Assembly (NCBI RefSeq): GCF_005117025.1
Contig: NZ_SWCO01000010.1
Span: forward strand, 1-64,000
Source of the DNA: Alteromonas portus
GTDB lineage: Bacteria; Pseudomonadota; Gammaproteobacteria; Enterobacterales; Alteromonadaceae
Direction of reading: 5' to 3'
DNA: 64,000 nucleotides
This document shows, piece after piece, positions 17,601 through 28,564 of the stretch; within the stretch, counting starts at the first letter, position 1; each line of letters opens with the position of its first letter. A model generated the notes under the pieces. It was not told the origin of the DNA and ran no database searches. It worked only from the letters and a program-made list of their open reading frames with translations. The position numbers and the translations under genes were made by a program.

Positions 17601-18047
17601 TTATCGACCGCTAATGGACTTAATAATTTCTGCCTTAGCTAAATCAATCTGTCGATGGATTTGGCCAGTCATTGCTACCATCAATTGTTTAGTCGTAATT
17701 GTAACCTCAAAAACATGTACCGGCTTATCATTAACATACATCACAATAACATTACTACCTGCCTCGAATGCCTGCCAATTAGGCTCAACGCTAAAACCAC
17801 AATCCCCATTCCCTATTCCGGCTTTTTTAAGATCCTCTCTAAAAACAGAAGCTTGGGTTTGACAAATTATTGTGCTGTTTAGTTTGAACAAAACATGGCA
17901 AGGTTTAGCGTTTTCAAGATGATTTACATATGCCCAACCTGAAAATTTAAAAATTGATAACTCATCAATATGAAATGTCGCATAACCTTTTTCACATTTA
18001 ACTCTACGCTTACGGTTCTTATATTTTTTATATAGTTTTGAAAGCAA
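17601..18047 (-). CDS. Stand-alone glycosyltransferase-accessory (GWA) domain protein
   Basis: A small protein with the pattern FSGWAYVN, then ASVFREDLKKAGIGNGDCGF (about 83-102). That pattern, a GWA strand and an A-x-x-R-x-DL-x-x-x-GIG-x-G-x-x-GF turn, is usual for a domain fused to bacterial polysaccharide glycosyltransferases; here it stands alone. The start is TTG at 18047, directly abutting the TAG of gmm. It is supported by a strong GAGGAA 7 bases upstream, inside the end of gmm. It probably assists the glycosyltransferase encoded next. Domain identity is from memory of family patterns. Confidence 0.55.
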   Translation of the reverse strand: MLSKLYKKYKNRKRRVKCEKGYATFHIDELSIFKFSGWAYVNHLENAKPCHVLFKLNSTIICQTQASVFREDLKKAGIGNGDCGFSVEPNWQAFEAGSNVIVMYVNDKPVHVFEVTITTKQLMVAMTGQIHRQIDLAKAEIIKSISGR

Positions 18048-18536
18048 CTACAATTCCTCGCTCAATTCAATGCTTAGCACAGCATCCATATAGTCGGATG
18101 AATGTTTATGAATGCTTTTATCGCTTTTTACTTTCGATTTTTCACACCATTTATATTCATTGTGCTGATCGCCAATAGGTAATGCTAATCTGTTCTGATG
18201 AACCTTTAAATGATAGCCCGCTACAACGTAGTGTGTGGAAGGCTTTTCTCCCATCACACTATCATCATAGAAATGTTCATACATATCCAATAAACGTGCT
18301 TGGGAACGGCTAAATTCGAAGCCTAGCTCATTCAGCGTTAACCGCAAAAATGCAGCGTCTAAGGTTTCATTTTTTAATATTCGCCCCCCAGGAACAAACC
18401 AATAATCTTTCGCAGGACGGTTTTTTCTTAAACCAAAAAGTATTTCACCTTTTTCGTTTTCTACTACTAAATCGATAGACACCAAAGGCGTTCTATCAAT
18501 AACCTCGGTAAACGCTTGTTTGTTCAAAAAGGCCAA
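18048..18536 (-). CDS. gmm: GDP-mannose mannosyl hydrolase (Nudix)
   Basis: Nudix-fold enzyme that hydrolyses GDP-mannose or GDP-glucose to GDP and sugar, often found beside GDP-fucose genes. The Nudix box at 50-72 starts GGRILKNETLDAAF and ends LNELG. It departs from the canonical form exactly as this subfamily does: R65-L66 replaces Arg-Glu and N69 replaces a Glu. WFVPGGR, YEHFYDD and STHYVVAGYHL also match the GDP-mannose type. Length 162 fits. It starts 3 bases after fcl, so they are one operon. It may tune the balance of GDP-mannose and GDP-fucose. Confidence 0.88.
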   Translation of the reverse strand: MAFLNKQAFTEVIDRTPLVSIDLVVENEKGEILFGLRKNRPAKDYWFVPGGRILKNETLDAAFLRLTLNELGFEFSRSQARLLDMYEHFYDDSVMGEKPSTHYVVAGYHLKVHQNRLALPIGDQHNEYKWCEKSKVKSDKSIHKHSSDYMDAVLSIELSEEL

Positions 18537-18539
18537 AAC

Positions 18540-19499
18540 TTACCCTCTGAAATTATCCTGATTTTCTAAGAACCAATCAAAAGCGTGCTGCAGACCACGT
18601 TCTAAATCGTATGTGTGTTTCCAACCTAAATCGTGAAGTCTAGAAACGTTCATCAGTTTTCTGGGCGCACCATCAGGTTTAGTAGTGTCCCATACAATGT
18701 CTCCTTCAAAACCAGTTACTTTCGCCACGGTCTCTACAAGCTCTCGAATGGTACAATCTTCGCCAGTTCCTACATTAATATGGCTGAGCATAGGTTGGGT
18801 ATTGGCTTGATAAGTTTCGTCGTCAAGTTCCATCACGTGAATGCTCGCAGCTGCCATGTCATCTACATGTAAAAATTCTCGCATTGGCTTGCCGCTTCCC
18901 CACGCGACTACTTCGCTGTCTCCACGCTGTGCTGCTTCATAAAAACGACGAAGTAAAGCCGGGATCACATGAGAGTTCTCTGGGTGGAAGTTATCGTGAG
19001 GGCCATACAAATTTGTCGGCATTACTGAACGATAATCACGTCCATATTGGCGGTTATAGCTTTCGCATAGCTTAATTCCTGCAATCTTTGCTATTGCGTA
19101 AGGTTCGTTTGTTTCTTCTAACGTTCCTGTTAACAGCGCACTTTCAGTCATTGGCTGTTCGGCTAATTTAGGATAGATACAGCTAGAACCTAAAAATAGA
19201 AGTTTCTGAACATTGTTTGCATGTGCTGCATGAATGATATTTGCCTCTATCATTAAGTTTTCATAGATAAACTCTGCAGGATAGGTATTGTTTGCATGTA
19301 TACCGCCAACTTTTGCAGCTGCCAAGTAAACTTCATCAATACTGTTGTCAGCAAAGAAGCGGCTTACTTCTTTTTGGTCAGTAAGATCTAAATCAGCACG
19401 TGTTCTGGTGATAATTTCAATATTTTCTCTCTGCTCTAGGTTTCTAACAATAGCAGCACCAACCATCCCTCTGTGGCCAGCAACAAACACTTTTTTCAT
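18540..19499 (-). CDS. fcl: GDP-L-fucose synthase
   Basis: Epimerises and reduces GDP-4-keto-6-deoxymannose to GDP-L-fucose. NADP-binding GHRGMVG at 8-14; catalytic Ser-Cys in GSSCIYP (104-110) with Tyr134-xxx-Lys138 in [25 protein letters not shown] and [15 protein letters not shown] are family hallmarks. Length 319 is typical. Its partner gmd is not adjacent but 13 kb away at 32461, which is unusual. It is followed by gmm after 3 bases and preceded at 35 bases by a small membrane-anchored protein on the same strand with no terminator between. Confidence 0.95.
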   Translation of the reverse strand: MKKVFVAGHRGMVGAAIVRNLEQRENIEIITRTRADLDLTDQKEVSRFFADNSIDEVYLAAAKVGGIHANNTYPAEFIYENLMIEANIIHAAHANNVQKLLFLGSSCIYPKLAEQPMTESALLTGTLEETNEPYAIAKIAGIKLCESYNRQYGRDYRSVMPTNLYGPHDNFHPENSHVIPALLRRFYEAAQRGDSEVVAWGSGKPMREFLHVDDMAAASIHVMELDDETYQANTQPMLSHINVGTGEDCTIRELVETVAKVTGFEGDIVWDTTKPDGAPRKLMNVSRLHDLGWKHTYDLERGLQHAFDWFLENQDNFRG

Positions 19500-19534
19500 G
19501 ATTTTCTCTCAAACAGATATTAATGTTATAAATT

Positions 19535-20074
19535 TCAATGTTGGTCCATAATGGAAGAAGCTGGCAAGTCTTCTTCTATCATCAAACTGTCTAATTCTGG
19601 TGAACTAATCGAAAGAATCTCCTCTTTCGATAATGCAATGGATCGAATGAGTTCATTGCTCGCCTTAGTATTTTGCTGAACAGCGCTCAACTCGCTATCA
19701 AACATCAGCTGGTCGTACTCTGTGGGCATTTCAAACCCCATTTCTACATCCATATCTTCTAATGTCTGATCATCATCGATCCATGTTAACACTTGTTCTG
19801 GCCTATCTACTGTTTCAGTCTCTATTTTTCGCTCTTGTTTATCAGCTTTATATGCCGACGACAGACTGATGATATTATTAGAATTTGGTTTTGCTTTCGA
19901 CATCTTGTCAATGTCGCCAGAGTGGGAATGATTGTTTGCGCTAGTGTACTCTGCCTGTTCTTCCTTACCGAGGCGAACGCTATCAACATTACTCTGTTCA
20001 GAAATGTCGTTATTCAACGCAAAAAGAGAAAATGCAATAGAAAGAACAACCGCTATGGCTAAAAACGTCTTCAT
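19535..20074 (-). CDS. Acidic membrane-anchored protein, unknown function
   Basis: A single hydrophobic segment at residues 3-20 (signal anchor or uncleaved signal) precedes a polar, strongly acidic 155-residue tail, probably periplasmic and largely disordered, with WIDDDQTLEDMDVEMGFEMP near its middle. I do not recognise it. It has the same plan as the small gene at 45214: short anchor, acidic tail, position as first gene of a leftward glycan operon. AGGGAT precedes the ATG. It is followed by fcl after 35 bases, so it is probably the first gene of the fcl-gmm operon. Confidence 0.6.
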   Translation of the reverse strand: MKTFLAIAVVLSIAFSLFALNNDISEQSNVDSVRLGKEEQAEYTSANNHSHSGDIDKMSKAKPNSNNIISLSSAYKADKQERKIETETVDRPEQVLTWIDDDQTLEDMDVEMGFEMPTEYDQLMFDSELSAVQQNTKASNELIRSIALSKEEILSISSPELDSLMIEEDLPASSIMDQH

Positions 20075-20275
20075 AAATTATCCCTAATTTAAACTTGAAT
20101 TCTTGATGGAAAAGCGGGTGTCGCCCAACTGACTTACTACTATACCAAAAGTTACTCCATATTACGGCTATAAAATATAAACCAGCCCTACTAGTTACTA
20201 TTTTCGGAGTAAATAGAATATTAAGGCTAAATGTAAGCAACCGTAAGGGGCGGAACTCACTTCTAAGAACTAGTC

Positions 20276-20299
20276 AGGGCACTTTGAATATAGTGCCCT
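20276..20299 (-). terminator. Terminator of the giant subtilisin gene
   Basis: AGGGCAC (20276-20282) pairs with GTGCCCT (20293-20299) about 10 bases past the subtilisin stop. There is no strong T run, so confidence is moderate. Confidence 0.55.
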
Positions 20300-20309
20300 A
20301 GAGGAATAG

Positions 20310-23300
20310 CTAGTCTGCCATAAACCATGTACCACCGACTGGTTTTACGACACCTGCAGCGATACGATTAGTGTTATCCATGATATGGACAATATTGCGA
20401 CCGCCAAACGACTCGTTTCGCCACAAGAAGTCAACTTTACCATCTCCATTAAAGTCTTCTACTTTGGCTAACGACCACGCAGTGCCTACTTGCGGCAACA
20501 ATTTCTGTTCTCTAATGGCTCCGTTTGCCATGTAATATACACTATTTCTGCCATCTTGAACGTTGCGCCAGATAAGATCTTCGGTACCGTCACCGTCCAT
20601 GTCTCCTGTTCCAGCGAGTATCCATTGGCTAGGGGCACCAGAAGATAAGACGGCTTCGTTAAAGTTATTTCCCCCGCTTTCTAAGCTCCATATTTTTAGG
20701 GTTTGCCCATCTCGAAGGATAAGTTCTTTAACTCTATCACCATCAAAATCTCCTATACCTTCAATGACCACATTCCCAATACTGTTAGACCAGAAATTAC
20801 GTCTACTAGCTCCGTCCATGAACCAAATTGCTAATTGGTTGGTGCTTAGCCTACGCCATACTATGTCGTCTTTGCCGTCACCATTTAAGTCTCCAATAGC
20901 TTCTACTTTGAAGTCACTATCTAAACGTGCTATTACGGGGCTGGACAAGATATCGAAACCATTCATTAGATAAAGTCTGTTATAACCACCGTGTGAACTA
21001 GGGTTTCTCCAAAATAAATCCGTTTTTCCGTCTCCGTCGAAATCACCAAGGTTTAGCTGCCAATCTTCTCCTTGTACAACATTAATAGGGCGAGACTGAA
21101 GAACATCTTCTCCATTCATTGTCCAAAGAAAATTCCAGCCTCGAACATCGCTAGCATTGCGCCACACAATATCAGCGCGGCCGTCACCATCTACGTCGGC
21201 CCTTACAGGTAATTCAGAGTTATCACCTATACCATCACCGTCTGTATCGGCCCATTCAGAGCTATCTGTTGGAAAAGCATCGTTGAGGTCGTTGACACCG
21301 TCATAATCAGTGTCTGCATTTACCGGCGAGGTACCTAAGTTTTCTTCCTCTTCATCGGTTAAGCCATCGTTATCGTTGTCTGTATCTACAGCATTAGCGA
21401 TACCATCCCCGTCGAAGTCTTCGATGTTAGAAGACAAATCCACGCCAACATTGAACATATTAAACAGGGTTTGATCGACGTTAGAATTGTAAGTGGAGTA
21501 TGCAATTTTCACATCTATTGAAGTAAGTGGTACCAAAAATTCGGGGAATGTAACTTTTGACGAAAAGTCACTATCATTTTCATCTTCAAGAGTGAGGCTA
21601 TGCCATGTGCTTTCGCCCGCAAACTTCCATTGAATAGATATGATATTCGTAACACTTTTTAGGTCAGAGCCACCTGCCTTCAATGTAAATTGTTGGAAGC
21701 CGACACTACTTGTAGAATAAATGTCATCGTTAGCATCTACAGCGCTTACTACTAGGCCTGCAACTTCAGCCAGCATACTTGAAGGGTAATAGTTAATCTC
21801 TCCACTAGGCAAATCATCATTACCAGATGCATAGGTAATATTAAGTCTTGCATTGTCACACATACTTACATCATTTAACGCATCATGGTCGAATATACCA
21901 CTGTGCGTTTCTGTGCCATCGCAATAAAAAGCAAAATTTTGATCGTTAAATACAATCTCTGCACCGGAAGGACTCGTAAAATGACTACCAAATATTGTAA
22001 TTATACCGTTGGGTTCAAAAGAGTATGACTGTGAGAATACCGCCGATGTAGGTTCAAATGAGTATTCGCCAGTTTCTAAAACATCAATTCCGCTTGCAGA
22101 ACCAAAATTTAGAGGCGGCGATTCCTGCAACAAATTACCCGAATTCTTATCATCATCACCTTCAACTAAAGCGACATAAAATGCCTGACTCAAGTCACTG
22201 CCATTAATGATGGATAACTTAAAGTTTTGGTCGCGTACACCGGTAAAATCGCGTTCCACCCCAAACAGCTTTTCACCACTGTAAACGGCAATATCTGACA
22301 CAGGTGGGGAAACATCGTTAGATATATTAATGTCTATGCTTGTAGCTATGTCGTCCAAGGAATATAGAACGTTTTGCGAAATCCCATTTGCTTCAGGATG
22401 GCTGAAATAAAATACCGTATCAGGCCCTACTTCGTTGTTTAGTCGTTCAATTAGCTCGAGTTGTACAGGAATATCCGGTGATAAATTGCCCAACGCAAAC
22501 CAACTGTTTGAACGTAGAGATTCATAACGGCTGTTCGAAACAACTCCTGAACCATAGGTAATTCCCGTATCAGCAATCGTTATATTTATGTTAGTCTTAA
22601 CAGTATAAAGCTGGTCTAATGAAACCGCGGTATTAGAAGGTAGGCCATTGTTACCAATAACATGTTGTAAGTTCGAGGGTGATAGTCGTAACGTTTGGTC
22701 ACCGTTTAAATTAAGCGTGAATGTTTCTAACCCTTCAATACGCTGTGAAGCAGTTGTACTAGGGAACGCAGGAAGATGAGGAAGGTCACTTTTCGACAAA
22801 TTCCAATAAGAAGCCTTTGAATAATATTTTCCTGTTGGGAGAAAAAGAGTTTTGGAATCACCCGGCTCCATTTCATTCCAAAAATAGGTTTCTCCAAATT
22901 CACCATCTAAAGTGGCAGTAACTCTAGTAGCACTTTCGTTTACAAACTTAAACTCGTTAGCATTGATAAAGGATACAGGTAATACAACTTGCTCACCTGT
23001 GTTAGATGTTAACATCACGTCACCAAAATAGCCGCCAATCGCATGTGCTGAAGTGCCCAATGCCGATGCATCGTTAACACTTAGGGTTACATTTATGGAA
23101 GTCTCTTGGTTAGCCGGTAACGTTACTTCACGTTTATCTAACGACAACGCTATACCCGCTGGGAAGGTATTAGGTAAATCGACACGCACCGTTTGTTGAC
23201 TATTCGACGTATTAGTTACTGTAAAGCCTATCGTTTCAAATTGGTAATTACTTGCATTGACACGACCAAAATAGAGTGGACCTTGTTCTACAGCGATACC

Positions 23301-24707
23301 TTGAGAAAGTGCAGACTCAACATCTAATAATCCGTAGCCGCGCTGGAAACTATCATTTGCGTCTGACTGCGCTGAAGACATTAATATAGATTTTATTTGT
23401 TGAGGAGTAAGTGTAGGCCTTGCTTGTTTTAATAGTGCTGCTGCGCCTGCTACATGAGGTGCCGCCATACTTGTTCCCGACTCGGTAGTGTAGCTTTCGC
23501 CAATAGCAAGCGAGTAAATATTTCCGCCTGGCGCGGCAAGCTCTGGTTTGCCAAAACTGCTGTTTAGTAGTGGGCCTTTAGAACTGAAGCTAGAGATAGT
23601 TCCGTTGGGCTCTACAGACCCTACTGTTATAGCACTTCTTGCTGAAGATGGAGATAGCCCCCCAATCTCTAAATACTCCCCTCCGTTACCTGCCGCTACT
23701 ATAACAGTCACGCCCGAAGCAGTAGCTGCATCAACAGCAGATGCAACCAGATCATCTGCATCTCCGGGTCCACCTAAGCTTAAATTTATAACGTCTGCGC
23801 CATCATCGGTGTTTGGGTTCCCATCTGGGTCGACGGCGTATTCTATGCCTTCAACAATGTGAATATTTACCCCATCCCCATTTTCATCAAGTACTCGAAC
23901 AGCAAGAATTGAAGCATCTGGCGCAACACCAACAACGCTGCCGTTAGCGGCGACGATACCGGCCACGTGGGTTCCATGCCCGTCTATATCCATGGGATCG
24001 TTATCGTTATCTACAAAATCGTATCCACCTATTACTTTGCATGCGGCGCCAATACAGCCACCCAAGTCTGAATGAGTATAGTCGACGCCACTATCAATAA
24101 CGGCAACAACAACACCTTCCCCTGTTATGCTATTTCCGAAAGCATCTTTATCCTGCCAAACCTTGTCGGCATTAACCATAGCTACACTATCAGTAAGGAA
24201 TTTTTTTACCGGCGAACTTTTAACAATACGCTTTACCGATGGCAGCTTAGATAATGCCAACACTTTACTTTCATTGCCTTGTACAACTATTGCGTTAGCT
24301 ACGCGCGTTAGCCTTTTCTTGACGCTTATGCTCGAAGGCACGTGTGTTTTCACAAAAGTCTGCTGGAACGTATCTAATGCGGTGGCCTTTTGGGCTACTG
24401 AAATTTTGGCGGCTTGTTTTAGGCTTTGGCTGCTAACAGTACCACTTTGGCTAACTACACTTGGCTGACGTTTAAGCGACTGATAAGCCCTAAACTCGCT
24501 AGTTTTCAAAAGCGGCTGGTCGTAAAACTCAACCATATATGTTTGGTTGTTAGTGAAAGCAACTGAACGTTCACGTGCAGCTATTGAGTGAAGATTTACA
24601 CCGTCGATGTGTCTAGATGTCCTTTGCTCATCTTGCGATTGCGCCTGAAGCAAAGTTGAAAATAGGGTAAATGAAATTGCTAGGTAGGTGGTGTATTTTA
24701 ACAACAT
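20310..24707 (-). CDS. Giant secreted subtilisin-like serine protease with FG-GAP C-terminus
   Basis: Extracellular S8 endopeptidase of about 1465 residues. Signal peptide 1-22, then an inhibitor-I9-like propeptide (about 35-165). The catalytic triad is complete: Asp205 ([13 protein letters not shown]), His244 (DGHGTHVAG) and Ser413 ([12 protein letters not shown]). Beta-sandwich domains follow (about 470-1080), then thrombospondin-type-3-like calcium runs ([19 protein letters not shown], about 1095-1165) and six FG-GAP blades to the end. The last module is shared with three other giants in the window but is the most diverged (ends WFMAD instead of WQVAK or WKVAK). A start at 24803 is possible, but it would put 32 extra residues before a perfect signal peptide. 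ATG 24707 has GGAGTG upstream. It is transcribed alone and divergent from the patatin gene. Confidence 0.9.
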   Translation of the reverse strand: MLLKYTTYLAISFTLFSTLLQAQSQDEQRTSRHIDGVNLHSIAARERSVAFTNNQTYMVEFYDQPLLKTSEFRAYQSLKRQPSVVSQSGTVSSQSLKQAAKISVAQKATALDTFQQTFVKTHVPSSISVKKRLTRVANAIVVQGNESKVLALSKLPSVKRIVKSSPVKKFLTDSVAMVNADKVWQDKDAFGNSITGEGVVVAVIDSGVDYTHSDLGGCIGAACKVIGGYDFVDNDNDPMDIDGHGTHVAGIVAANGSVVGVAPDASILAVRVLDENGDGVNIHIVEGIEYAVDPDGNPNTDDGADVINLSLGGPGDADDLVASAVDAATASGVTVIVAAGNGGEYLEIGGLSPSSARSAITVGSVEPNGTISSFSSKGPLLNSSFGKPELAAPGGNIYSLAIGESYTTESGTSMAAPHVAGAAALLKQARPTLTPQQIKSILMSSAQSDANDSFQRGYGLLDVESALSQGIAVEQGPLYFGRVNASNYQFETIGFTVTNTSNSQQTVRVDLPNTFPAGIALSLDKREVTLPANQETSINVTLSVNDASALGTSAHAIGGYFGDVMLTSNTGEQVVLPVSFINANEFKFVNESATRVTATLDGEFGETYFWNEMEPGDSKTLFLPTGKYYSKASYWNLSKSDLPHLPAFPSTTASQRIEGLETFTLNLNGDQTLRLSPSNLQHVIGNNGLPSNTAVSLDQLYTVKTNINITIADTGITYGSGVVSNSRYESLRSNSWFALGNLSPDIPVQLELIERLNNEVGPDTVFYFSHPEANGISQNVLYSLDDIATSIDINISNDVSPPVSDIAVYSGEKLFGVERDFTGVRDQNFKLSIINGSDLSQAFYVALVEGDDDKNSGNLLQESPPLNFGSASGIDVLETGEYSFEPTSAVFSQSYSFEPNGIITIFGSHFTSPSGAEIVFNDQNFAFYCDGTETHSGIFDHDALNDVSMCDNARLNITYASGNDDLPSGEINYYPSSMLAEVAGLVVSAVDANDDIYSTSSVGFQQFTLKAGGSDLKSVTNIISIQWKFAGESTWHSLTLEDENDSDFSSKVTFPEFLVPLTSIDVKIAYSTYNSNVDQTLFNMFNVGVDLSSNIEDFDGDGIANAVDTDNDNDGLTDEEEENLGTSPVNADTDYDGVNDLNDAFPTDSSEWADTDGDGIGDNSELPVRADVDGDGRADIVWRNASDVRGWNFLWTMNGEDVLQSRPINVVQGEDWQLNLGDFDGDGKTDLFWRNPSSHGGYNRLYLMNGFDILSSPVIARLDSDFKVEAIGDLNGDGKDDIVWRRLSTNQLAIWFMDGASRRNFWSNSIGNVVIEGIGDFDGDRVKELILRDGQTLKIWSLESGGNNFNEAVLSSGAPSQWILAGTGDMDGDGTEDLIWRNVQDGRNSVYYMANGAIREQKLLPQVGTAWSLAKVEDFNGDGKVDFLWRNESFGGRNIVHIMDNTNRIAAGVVKPVGGTWFMAD
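20313..21206 (-). repeat. C-terminal six-blade FG-GAP module, divergent copy
   Basis: Six repeats of about 49 residues. Each begins with (G)D-x-DGDG-x-x-D-h-h-W-R and contains a WxxMDG-like strand. Same plan as the modules at 47948, 55106 and 60338, with lower identity. Confidence 0.8.
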
Positions 24708-24876
24708 GAACACTCCATAGTCCGTTACTGAGTTCACTTTCATCGGAAAGTATAAGTGAGTAAATATATACAGGCTATAAACTAGGAAGGAAAACAGCAG
24801 CATTTAAGTATGCAGATCAATACTTACGTATATCAAACTCCTTATCATCACCTTTCTTATCCTTGGGACAAACTGT

Positions 24877-24905
24877 TTGATTTTTGATCAATTTAATTTT
24901 ATATT
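24877..24905 (+). promoter_or_regulatory. Candidate sigma-70 promoter of the patatin gene
   Basis: TTGATT (24877-24882) and TATATT (24900-24905) are separated by 17 bases, in an AT-rich divergent gap, about 90 bases before the ATG at 24994. This is a pattern match only. Confidence 0.4.
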
Positions 24906-24993
24906 TTTGCGGAAATAATATACAACTCTTCAAAAAGGGTCTGTCGTCTAGCTTGCTAAGTGATTCAAAGGGATTCGAATTCGGAGCTAAACC

Positions 24994-26733
24994 ATGACTT
25001 ACCGCGTAGCGTTTGCTATTTCAGGTGCCGTCAGCTTAGGTTCTTATGAAGCAGGCACAATTTATGAAATTATAAGTGCGCTTTCAGAGCACAATAAAAA
25101 CCTTCCAAAAAATTCAAACGACCGTATAGAGATTGATGTACTTAGCGGTGCTTCGGCTGGTGGGATGACCGCAGCGCTCATTGCCCATAAACTGCTGCAC
25201 GACCCAGCTATGTTAAACGGTGAAACCGATAATGCCGCCTATAAAGCTTGGGTAGAAAAAGTAGATATACGGGGCTTACTTTCCCATCACGACGGTGACT
25301 TCACTAGGACTTCACTTCTTTCCTCTAATTTTGTGGGCAAAATTGCAGAAGACTTAATTACAAACAGACATAAAAACAACGAAATACCAGAACCTGGCCC
25401 ACATAATACTGCAGCGAAGAAGATACACCTTGGTTTAGCGATGTCGAACTTAAATGGCGTTGATTATAAGCTTGACGTGTTTTCAAGCTCTGAGGAAGGG
25501 TTGGACCAAGGTGAATTTGTACAAACCCGCTTTCAAGACCGAGTAACCGAAGAGCTAACCAACGAGTACAAAGAAAAACAATGGAAAGATATCATCACAG
25601 CGTGCAGAGGCTGCGGCGCATTTCCCTTTGCTTTTTCACCAATGAAGTTAGCAAGAAATTGGATTCGCCATAAGCATGATTATGCAAGCAGAGGTGCCTC
25701 TCCGTTTAGCAACGGCAGTAAGGACGAAAACTTTTACTACATGGACGGAGGTGCATTCAACAACTATCCCTTAGGACTGGCTAGAACGCTGACTAGGAAA
25801 ATTGATAGTACTCCAGAAGACTTTGAAAATAGATATTACTTTTACATTTCACCAAACCCCAAAAACTCTGTGCGCGACGCAAATTTTAAAGTGGATGCCA
25901 CCTCTGGTATGAAAGATACCGCTATGCAAATGGCTAAAAGCATTTTTTGGCAGGGGCGCTTTCAAGAATGGATGCAAGTTGAAACGGTAAACGAAAAAGT
26001 AAAACAGCTAGATAGACGCGCCGAAGAATTATTACAGGTATTAAGCAATAATATCGCTCAGCTGCAAATACATAACGCAGCATATGACTCGCTTTTAGAT
26101 GCGCTTTACGGCACTTCATCATCATATACCCGTGATTTTCGGCGTTTAGAAAAAGCATACTGCACAACACCTCAACATCAACAGCTTTCACCATTACTAA
26201 AAGACACCTGGATTAAAGGTATTGTGATAATGGAAAAGTCAGGCGGCTTAGAAAACCGCGAGAGCATGAAGGTGTATACAATCACAACCACTAACGAAGA
26301 TTTAGCAAGTGAGCATCTAGCGGGATTTTTGGGCTTTTTAGACAAGCGCCTGCGCGAACACGACTACCTGTTAGGCCGTATAAGAGGCATGCAGGTTGTA
26401 GAGCACATATTAAATCATAAAGATAAAGCCAGTGCTTTGGGAAAGCATTTACCACTTAATGTAACTAGTCGTGCTGCGCGCATAAATGAAGCTACAGCGC
26501 AATTATTAGCGATGGACCTTTCTGACGTCAAAATGAAAGACGTGAATTATGAAAACCGCCAAGCCCTTTATAACAGAGTTAGAGAGCGCATGAAGCAATG
26601 GCTTAAAGACGAGAAGGTGAGTTGGATTAAAACGCAAGGTGCAATGCTTGCAAGTAAATCATGCCTAAAAGATCTATTCAAAATAGAAAAACGAAAGCTG
26701 CTGGGTTTAACAATGCCCGCTTGGTTTCGCTAA
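24994..26733 (+). CDS. Patatin-like phospholipase
   Basis: Acyl-ester hydrolase with the patatin Ser-Asp dyad. The oxyanion-hole glycines are in SGAVSLGSYEAG (10-21). The nucleophile is Ser54 in GASAGG, and the catalytic aspartate is Asp251 in the MDGGAFNNYP segment. The patatin domain covers about residues 5-290. The remaining 290 residues are helical, with no recognised domain and no signal peptide, so the enzyme is likely cytosolic or an intracellular effector. It is divergent from the subtilisin gene and 74 bases before a small secreted protein on the same strand. Bacterial patatins include anti-phage and secreted effectors, but no sensor gene adjoins this one. Confidence 0.85.
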   Translation: MTYRVAFAISGAVSLGSYEAGTIYEIISALSEHNKNLPKNSNDRIEIDVLSGASAGGMTAALIAHKLLHDPAMLNGETDNAAYKAWVEKVDIRGLLSHHDGDFTRTSLLSSNFVGKIAEDLITNRHKNNEIPEPGPHNTAAKKIHLGLAMSNLNGVDYKLDVFSSSEEGLDQGEFVQTRFQDRVTEELTNEYKEKQWKDIITACRGCGAFPFAFSPMKLARNWIRHKHDYASRGASPFSNGSKDENFYYMDGGAFNNYPLGLARTLTRKIDSTPEDFENRYYFYISPNPKNSVRDANFKVDATSGMKDTAMQMAKSIFWQGRFQEWMQVETVNEKVKQLDRRAEELLQVLSNNIAQLQIHNAAYDSLLDALYGTSSSYTRDFRRLEKAYCTTPQHQQLSPLLKDTWIKGIVIMEKSGGLENRESMKVYTITTTNEDLASEHLAGFLGFLDKRLREHDYLLGRIRGMQVVEHILNHKDKASALGKHLPLNVTSRAARINEATAQLLAMDLSDVKMKDVNYENRQALYNRVRERMKQWLKDEKVSWIKTQGAMLASKSCLKDLFKIEKRKLLGLTMPAWFR

Positions 26734-26807
26734 TAAAAATTAAGACGACAAGTAAATGACTAAAGCATAATCTAAGTCAATCACCTTTGTTTTTAAGGGA
26801 GTTAACT

Positions 26808-27275
26808 ATGAAGCTCACAAAATACTGCCAACATAGCCTTCTAGCCCTCACCCTTTTAACGATTTCGTTTTCAAGTTTTTCGAAAAATATTACTAGGCAG
26901 GTAATTGAGCAAACTACTTTCGATGAAAAAATTGCACAAGCTTGTTCTGGGAAGTGCGGGAATAGAGGTCATTCGAGAATTACATCAGTGAGCATAAATG
27001 CTATTGATGAACGCTACCATGAAGTTATTGTTAAAGCATATGCTAAATACCACGAATACAAAAGTCCGCCCAGAGTGTTTGGACAACCAATTGGAGGAGG
27101 AGTAGCCATAAAGTATACGGTTGATTTAGAAGCAATCGGGGTTCTGGATACTCACACCTGCATGCTCAATGTAAGGAGCGTAAATATCAGCGGTGATAAA
27201 TATAACCTTGCCAGAGATGCTAAAAACGAAGAAGGAAAAAATCATCACTGGGAGAACTGCCAAAATTTCATCTAG
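26808..27275 (+). CDS. Small secreted protein, unknown function
   Basis: A signal peptide at about residues 1-25 (LLALTLLTISFSSFS) is followed by about 130 residues with paired cysteines (ACSGKCGNRG, then HTCML and a late ENCQNF) that suggest disulfides in the periplasm or outside the cell. I do not recognise it. The ATG at 26808 is chosen because AAGGGAG lies just upstream and the signal peptide begins there; an upstream ATG at 26787 would add seven residues. Same strand as the patatin gene, and possibly co-transcribed. Confidence 0.6.
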   Translation: MKLTKYCQHSLLALTLLTISFSSFSKNITRQVIEQTTFDEKIAQACSGKCGNRGHSRITSVSINAIDERYHEVIVKAYAKYHEYKSPPRVFGQPIGGGVAIKYTVDLEAIGVLDTHTCMLNVRSVNISGDKYNLARDAKNEEGKNHHWENCQNFI

Positions 27276-27553
27276 CAAAGGAACATCAAAGTGGGCAATG
27301 ATATGGAACCTATGATCGCACATAGATAAATATTACAAATTAACTTTCCACTTCTGTGATGTGCATCTACAGGTTTAGACCAATACAACCTCAGAATTCG
27401 GTTTTGCTTTTATTTCATTTATGGCAAGTGCGGTCTTTTAACTCATTGGTAGCAATGGGGCGATACCAATAAAAGGTGCTGGGAAATCATATTAACCGAA
27501 AACGCTGACCCGGCCTTTGGTAACGTATAGAATTGCTGACTGTGACTTCTCTA

Positions 27554-28483
27554 TTACACAAGAGACTTGAAGCAATCACCTTCAGTTTCTGAAGATTCAA
27601 TGAAAAGGAATACTAAAGCTTGCCATACAGCTATTTTTTCGTATTCACCGCTAACTGATGTGTTTAAAGCAAATTCAACAACGTCAACAGGAAATTGGTC
27701 CGCAACATTCTCTCTGTAGTGGGGCTTAGGGCCACTTAATCGATTACTACATGAATCAAAAATTTCCATCTTAAACGTTTTTCCTTCAAATTTATGATCC
27801 GCTTGTATCCTCTTATATTCAAAATTTAGTTGCTCTTCATTCAACCGAACAGTCATATGCTGATTAAATTTGTCTTCAATCGCTTCACCGCTCGTTTCTA
27901 TATACTGAGACGATATAGAGTCTTCAGGCAACTTAAAAGTCGTTTTCTGAAATATTACCGCTAGCCTGAAGTTTAGATATGTAGTTTCTGTTCTGGGAAT
28001 ATTTACTGTCGTAGATTTGTTGTCACTGAAGCAGACAATGCTTTCATCATTTTCTTTTAAGCGTTGAAAGCTTCTGCCGTCATCGCATTCTTCAAGATCC
28101 GATAAAATATTGAAGTGCTCTGTACCTAGCTGAAATGTTTCAAGAAATAGTTTTTGAGCATTCTTTTTTGAAAGCTTAGATACAGCGGCTTTTATAGTAC
28201 TCTCATTTTCATCATTTAAAGCCGATTCAAGGGCAATTTCTGTTCCTAATCCTTTATGTAGCAACCTTAGGGCCTCTATATTGTCAGATAAGGAATCTGC
28301 CAACCACCCAGTGCATATAAGTAGAGGCAGCCCAATTACACCTCCCCAAAACCTTGGATCCTTATATGCGGGAATTTTAAGCCTTTCTTTTTCGAATTCT
28401 ATCTGCCGTGAAATACTGGCTAATTTTTTCTCTAGACGTAATATTTGCGGTTCTAATTCACGTAGATTTTCTTCTTGTTCCAT
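27554..28483 (-). CDS. Membrane protein with coiled coil, unknown function
   Basis: From ATG 28483 (GGAG 8 bases upstream) the protein has an N-terminal coiled coil (about 5-35, LRELEPQILRLEKKLASI). One membrane segment follows (about 46-64, GGVIGLPLLICTGWLADSL), then a 240-residue polar domain of mixed alpha/beta character with no motif I recognise. Other in-frame starts are ATG 28495 and the far upstream 28564, neither with a good ribosome site. It stands alone with gene-poor DNA on both sides, which hints at an accessory gene. Confidence 0.5.
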   Translation of the reverse strand: MEQEENLRELEPQILRLEKKLASISRQIEFEKERLKIPAYKDPRFWGGVIGLPLLICTGWLADSLSDNIEALRLLHKGLGTEIALESALNDENESTIKAAVSKLSKKNAQKLFLETFQLGTEHFNILSDLEECDDGRSFQRLKENDESIVCFSDNKSTTVNIPRTETTYLNFRLAVIFQKTTFKLPEDSISSQYIETSGEAIEDKFNQHMTVRLNEEQLNFEYKRIQADHKFEGKTFKMEIFDSCSNRLSGPKPHYRENVADQFPVDVVEFALNTSVSGEYEKIAVWQALVFLFIESSETEGDCFKSLV

Positions 28484-28564
28484 CCTTCGCTCCATGAATG
28501 TGAATAAGCGTACCTCTGTCACCAGCTGTTCAATTATTGTACTACTGATATAATAAAAAATCAC

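Noticed and set aside
23548..23862. Open frame of 104 codons on the plus strand
   Set aside because: It lies opposite the subtilisin catalytic domain, has biased antisense composition, and has no ribosome site or motif.
24708..24803. Longer start for the giant subtilisin
   Set aside because: The upstream codons add a second hydrophobic stretch before a complete signal peptide; the ATG at 24707 has the better ribosome site.
24994..26733. Patatin gene as part of an anti-phage (CBASS-like) system
   Set aside because: No cyclase, sensor or accessory gene adjoins it; the neighbours are a protease and a small secreted protein.
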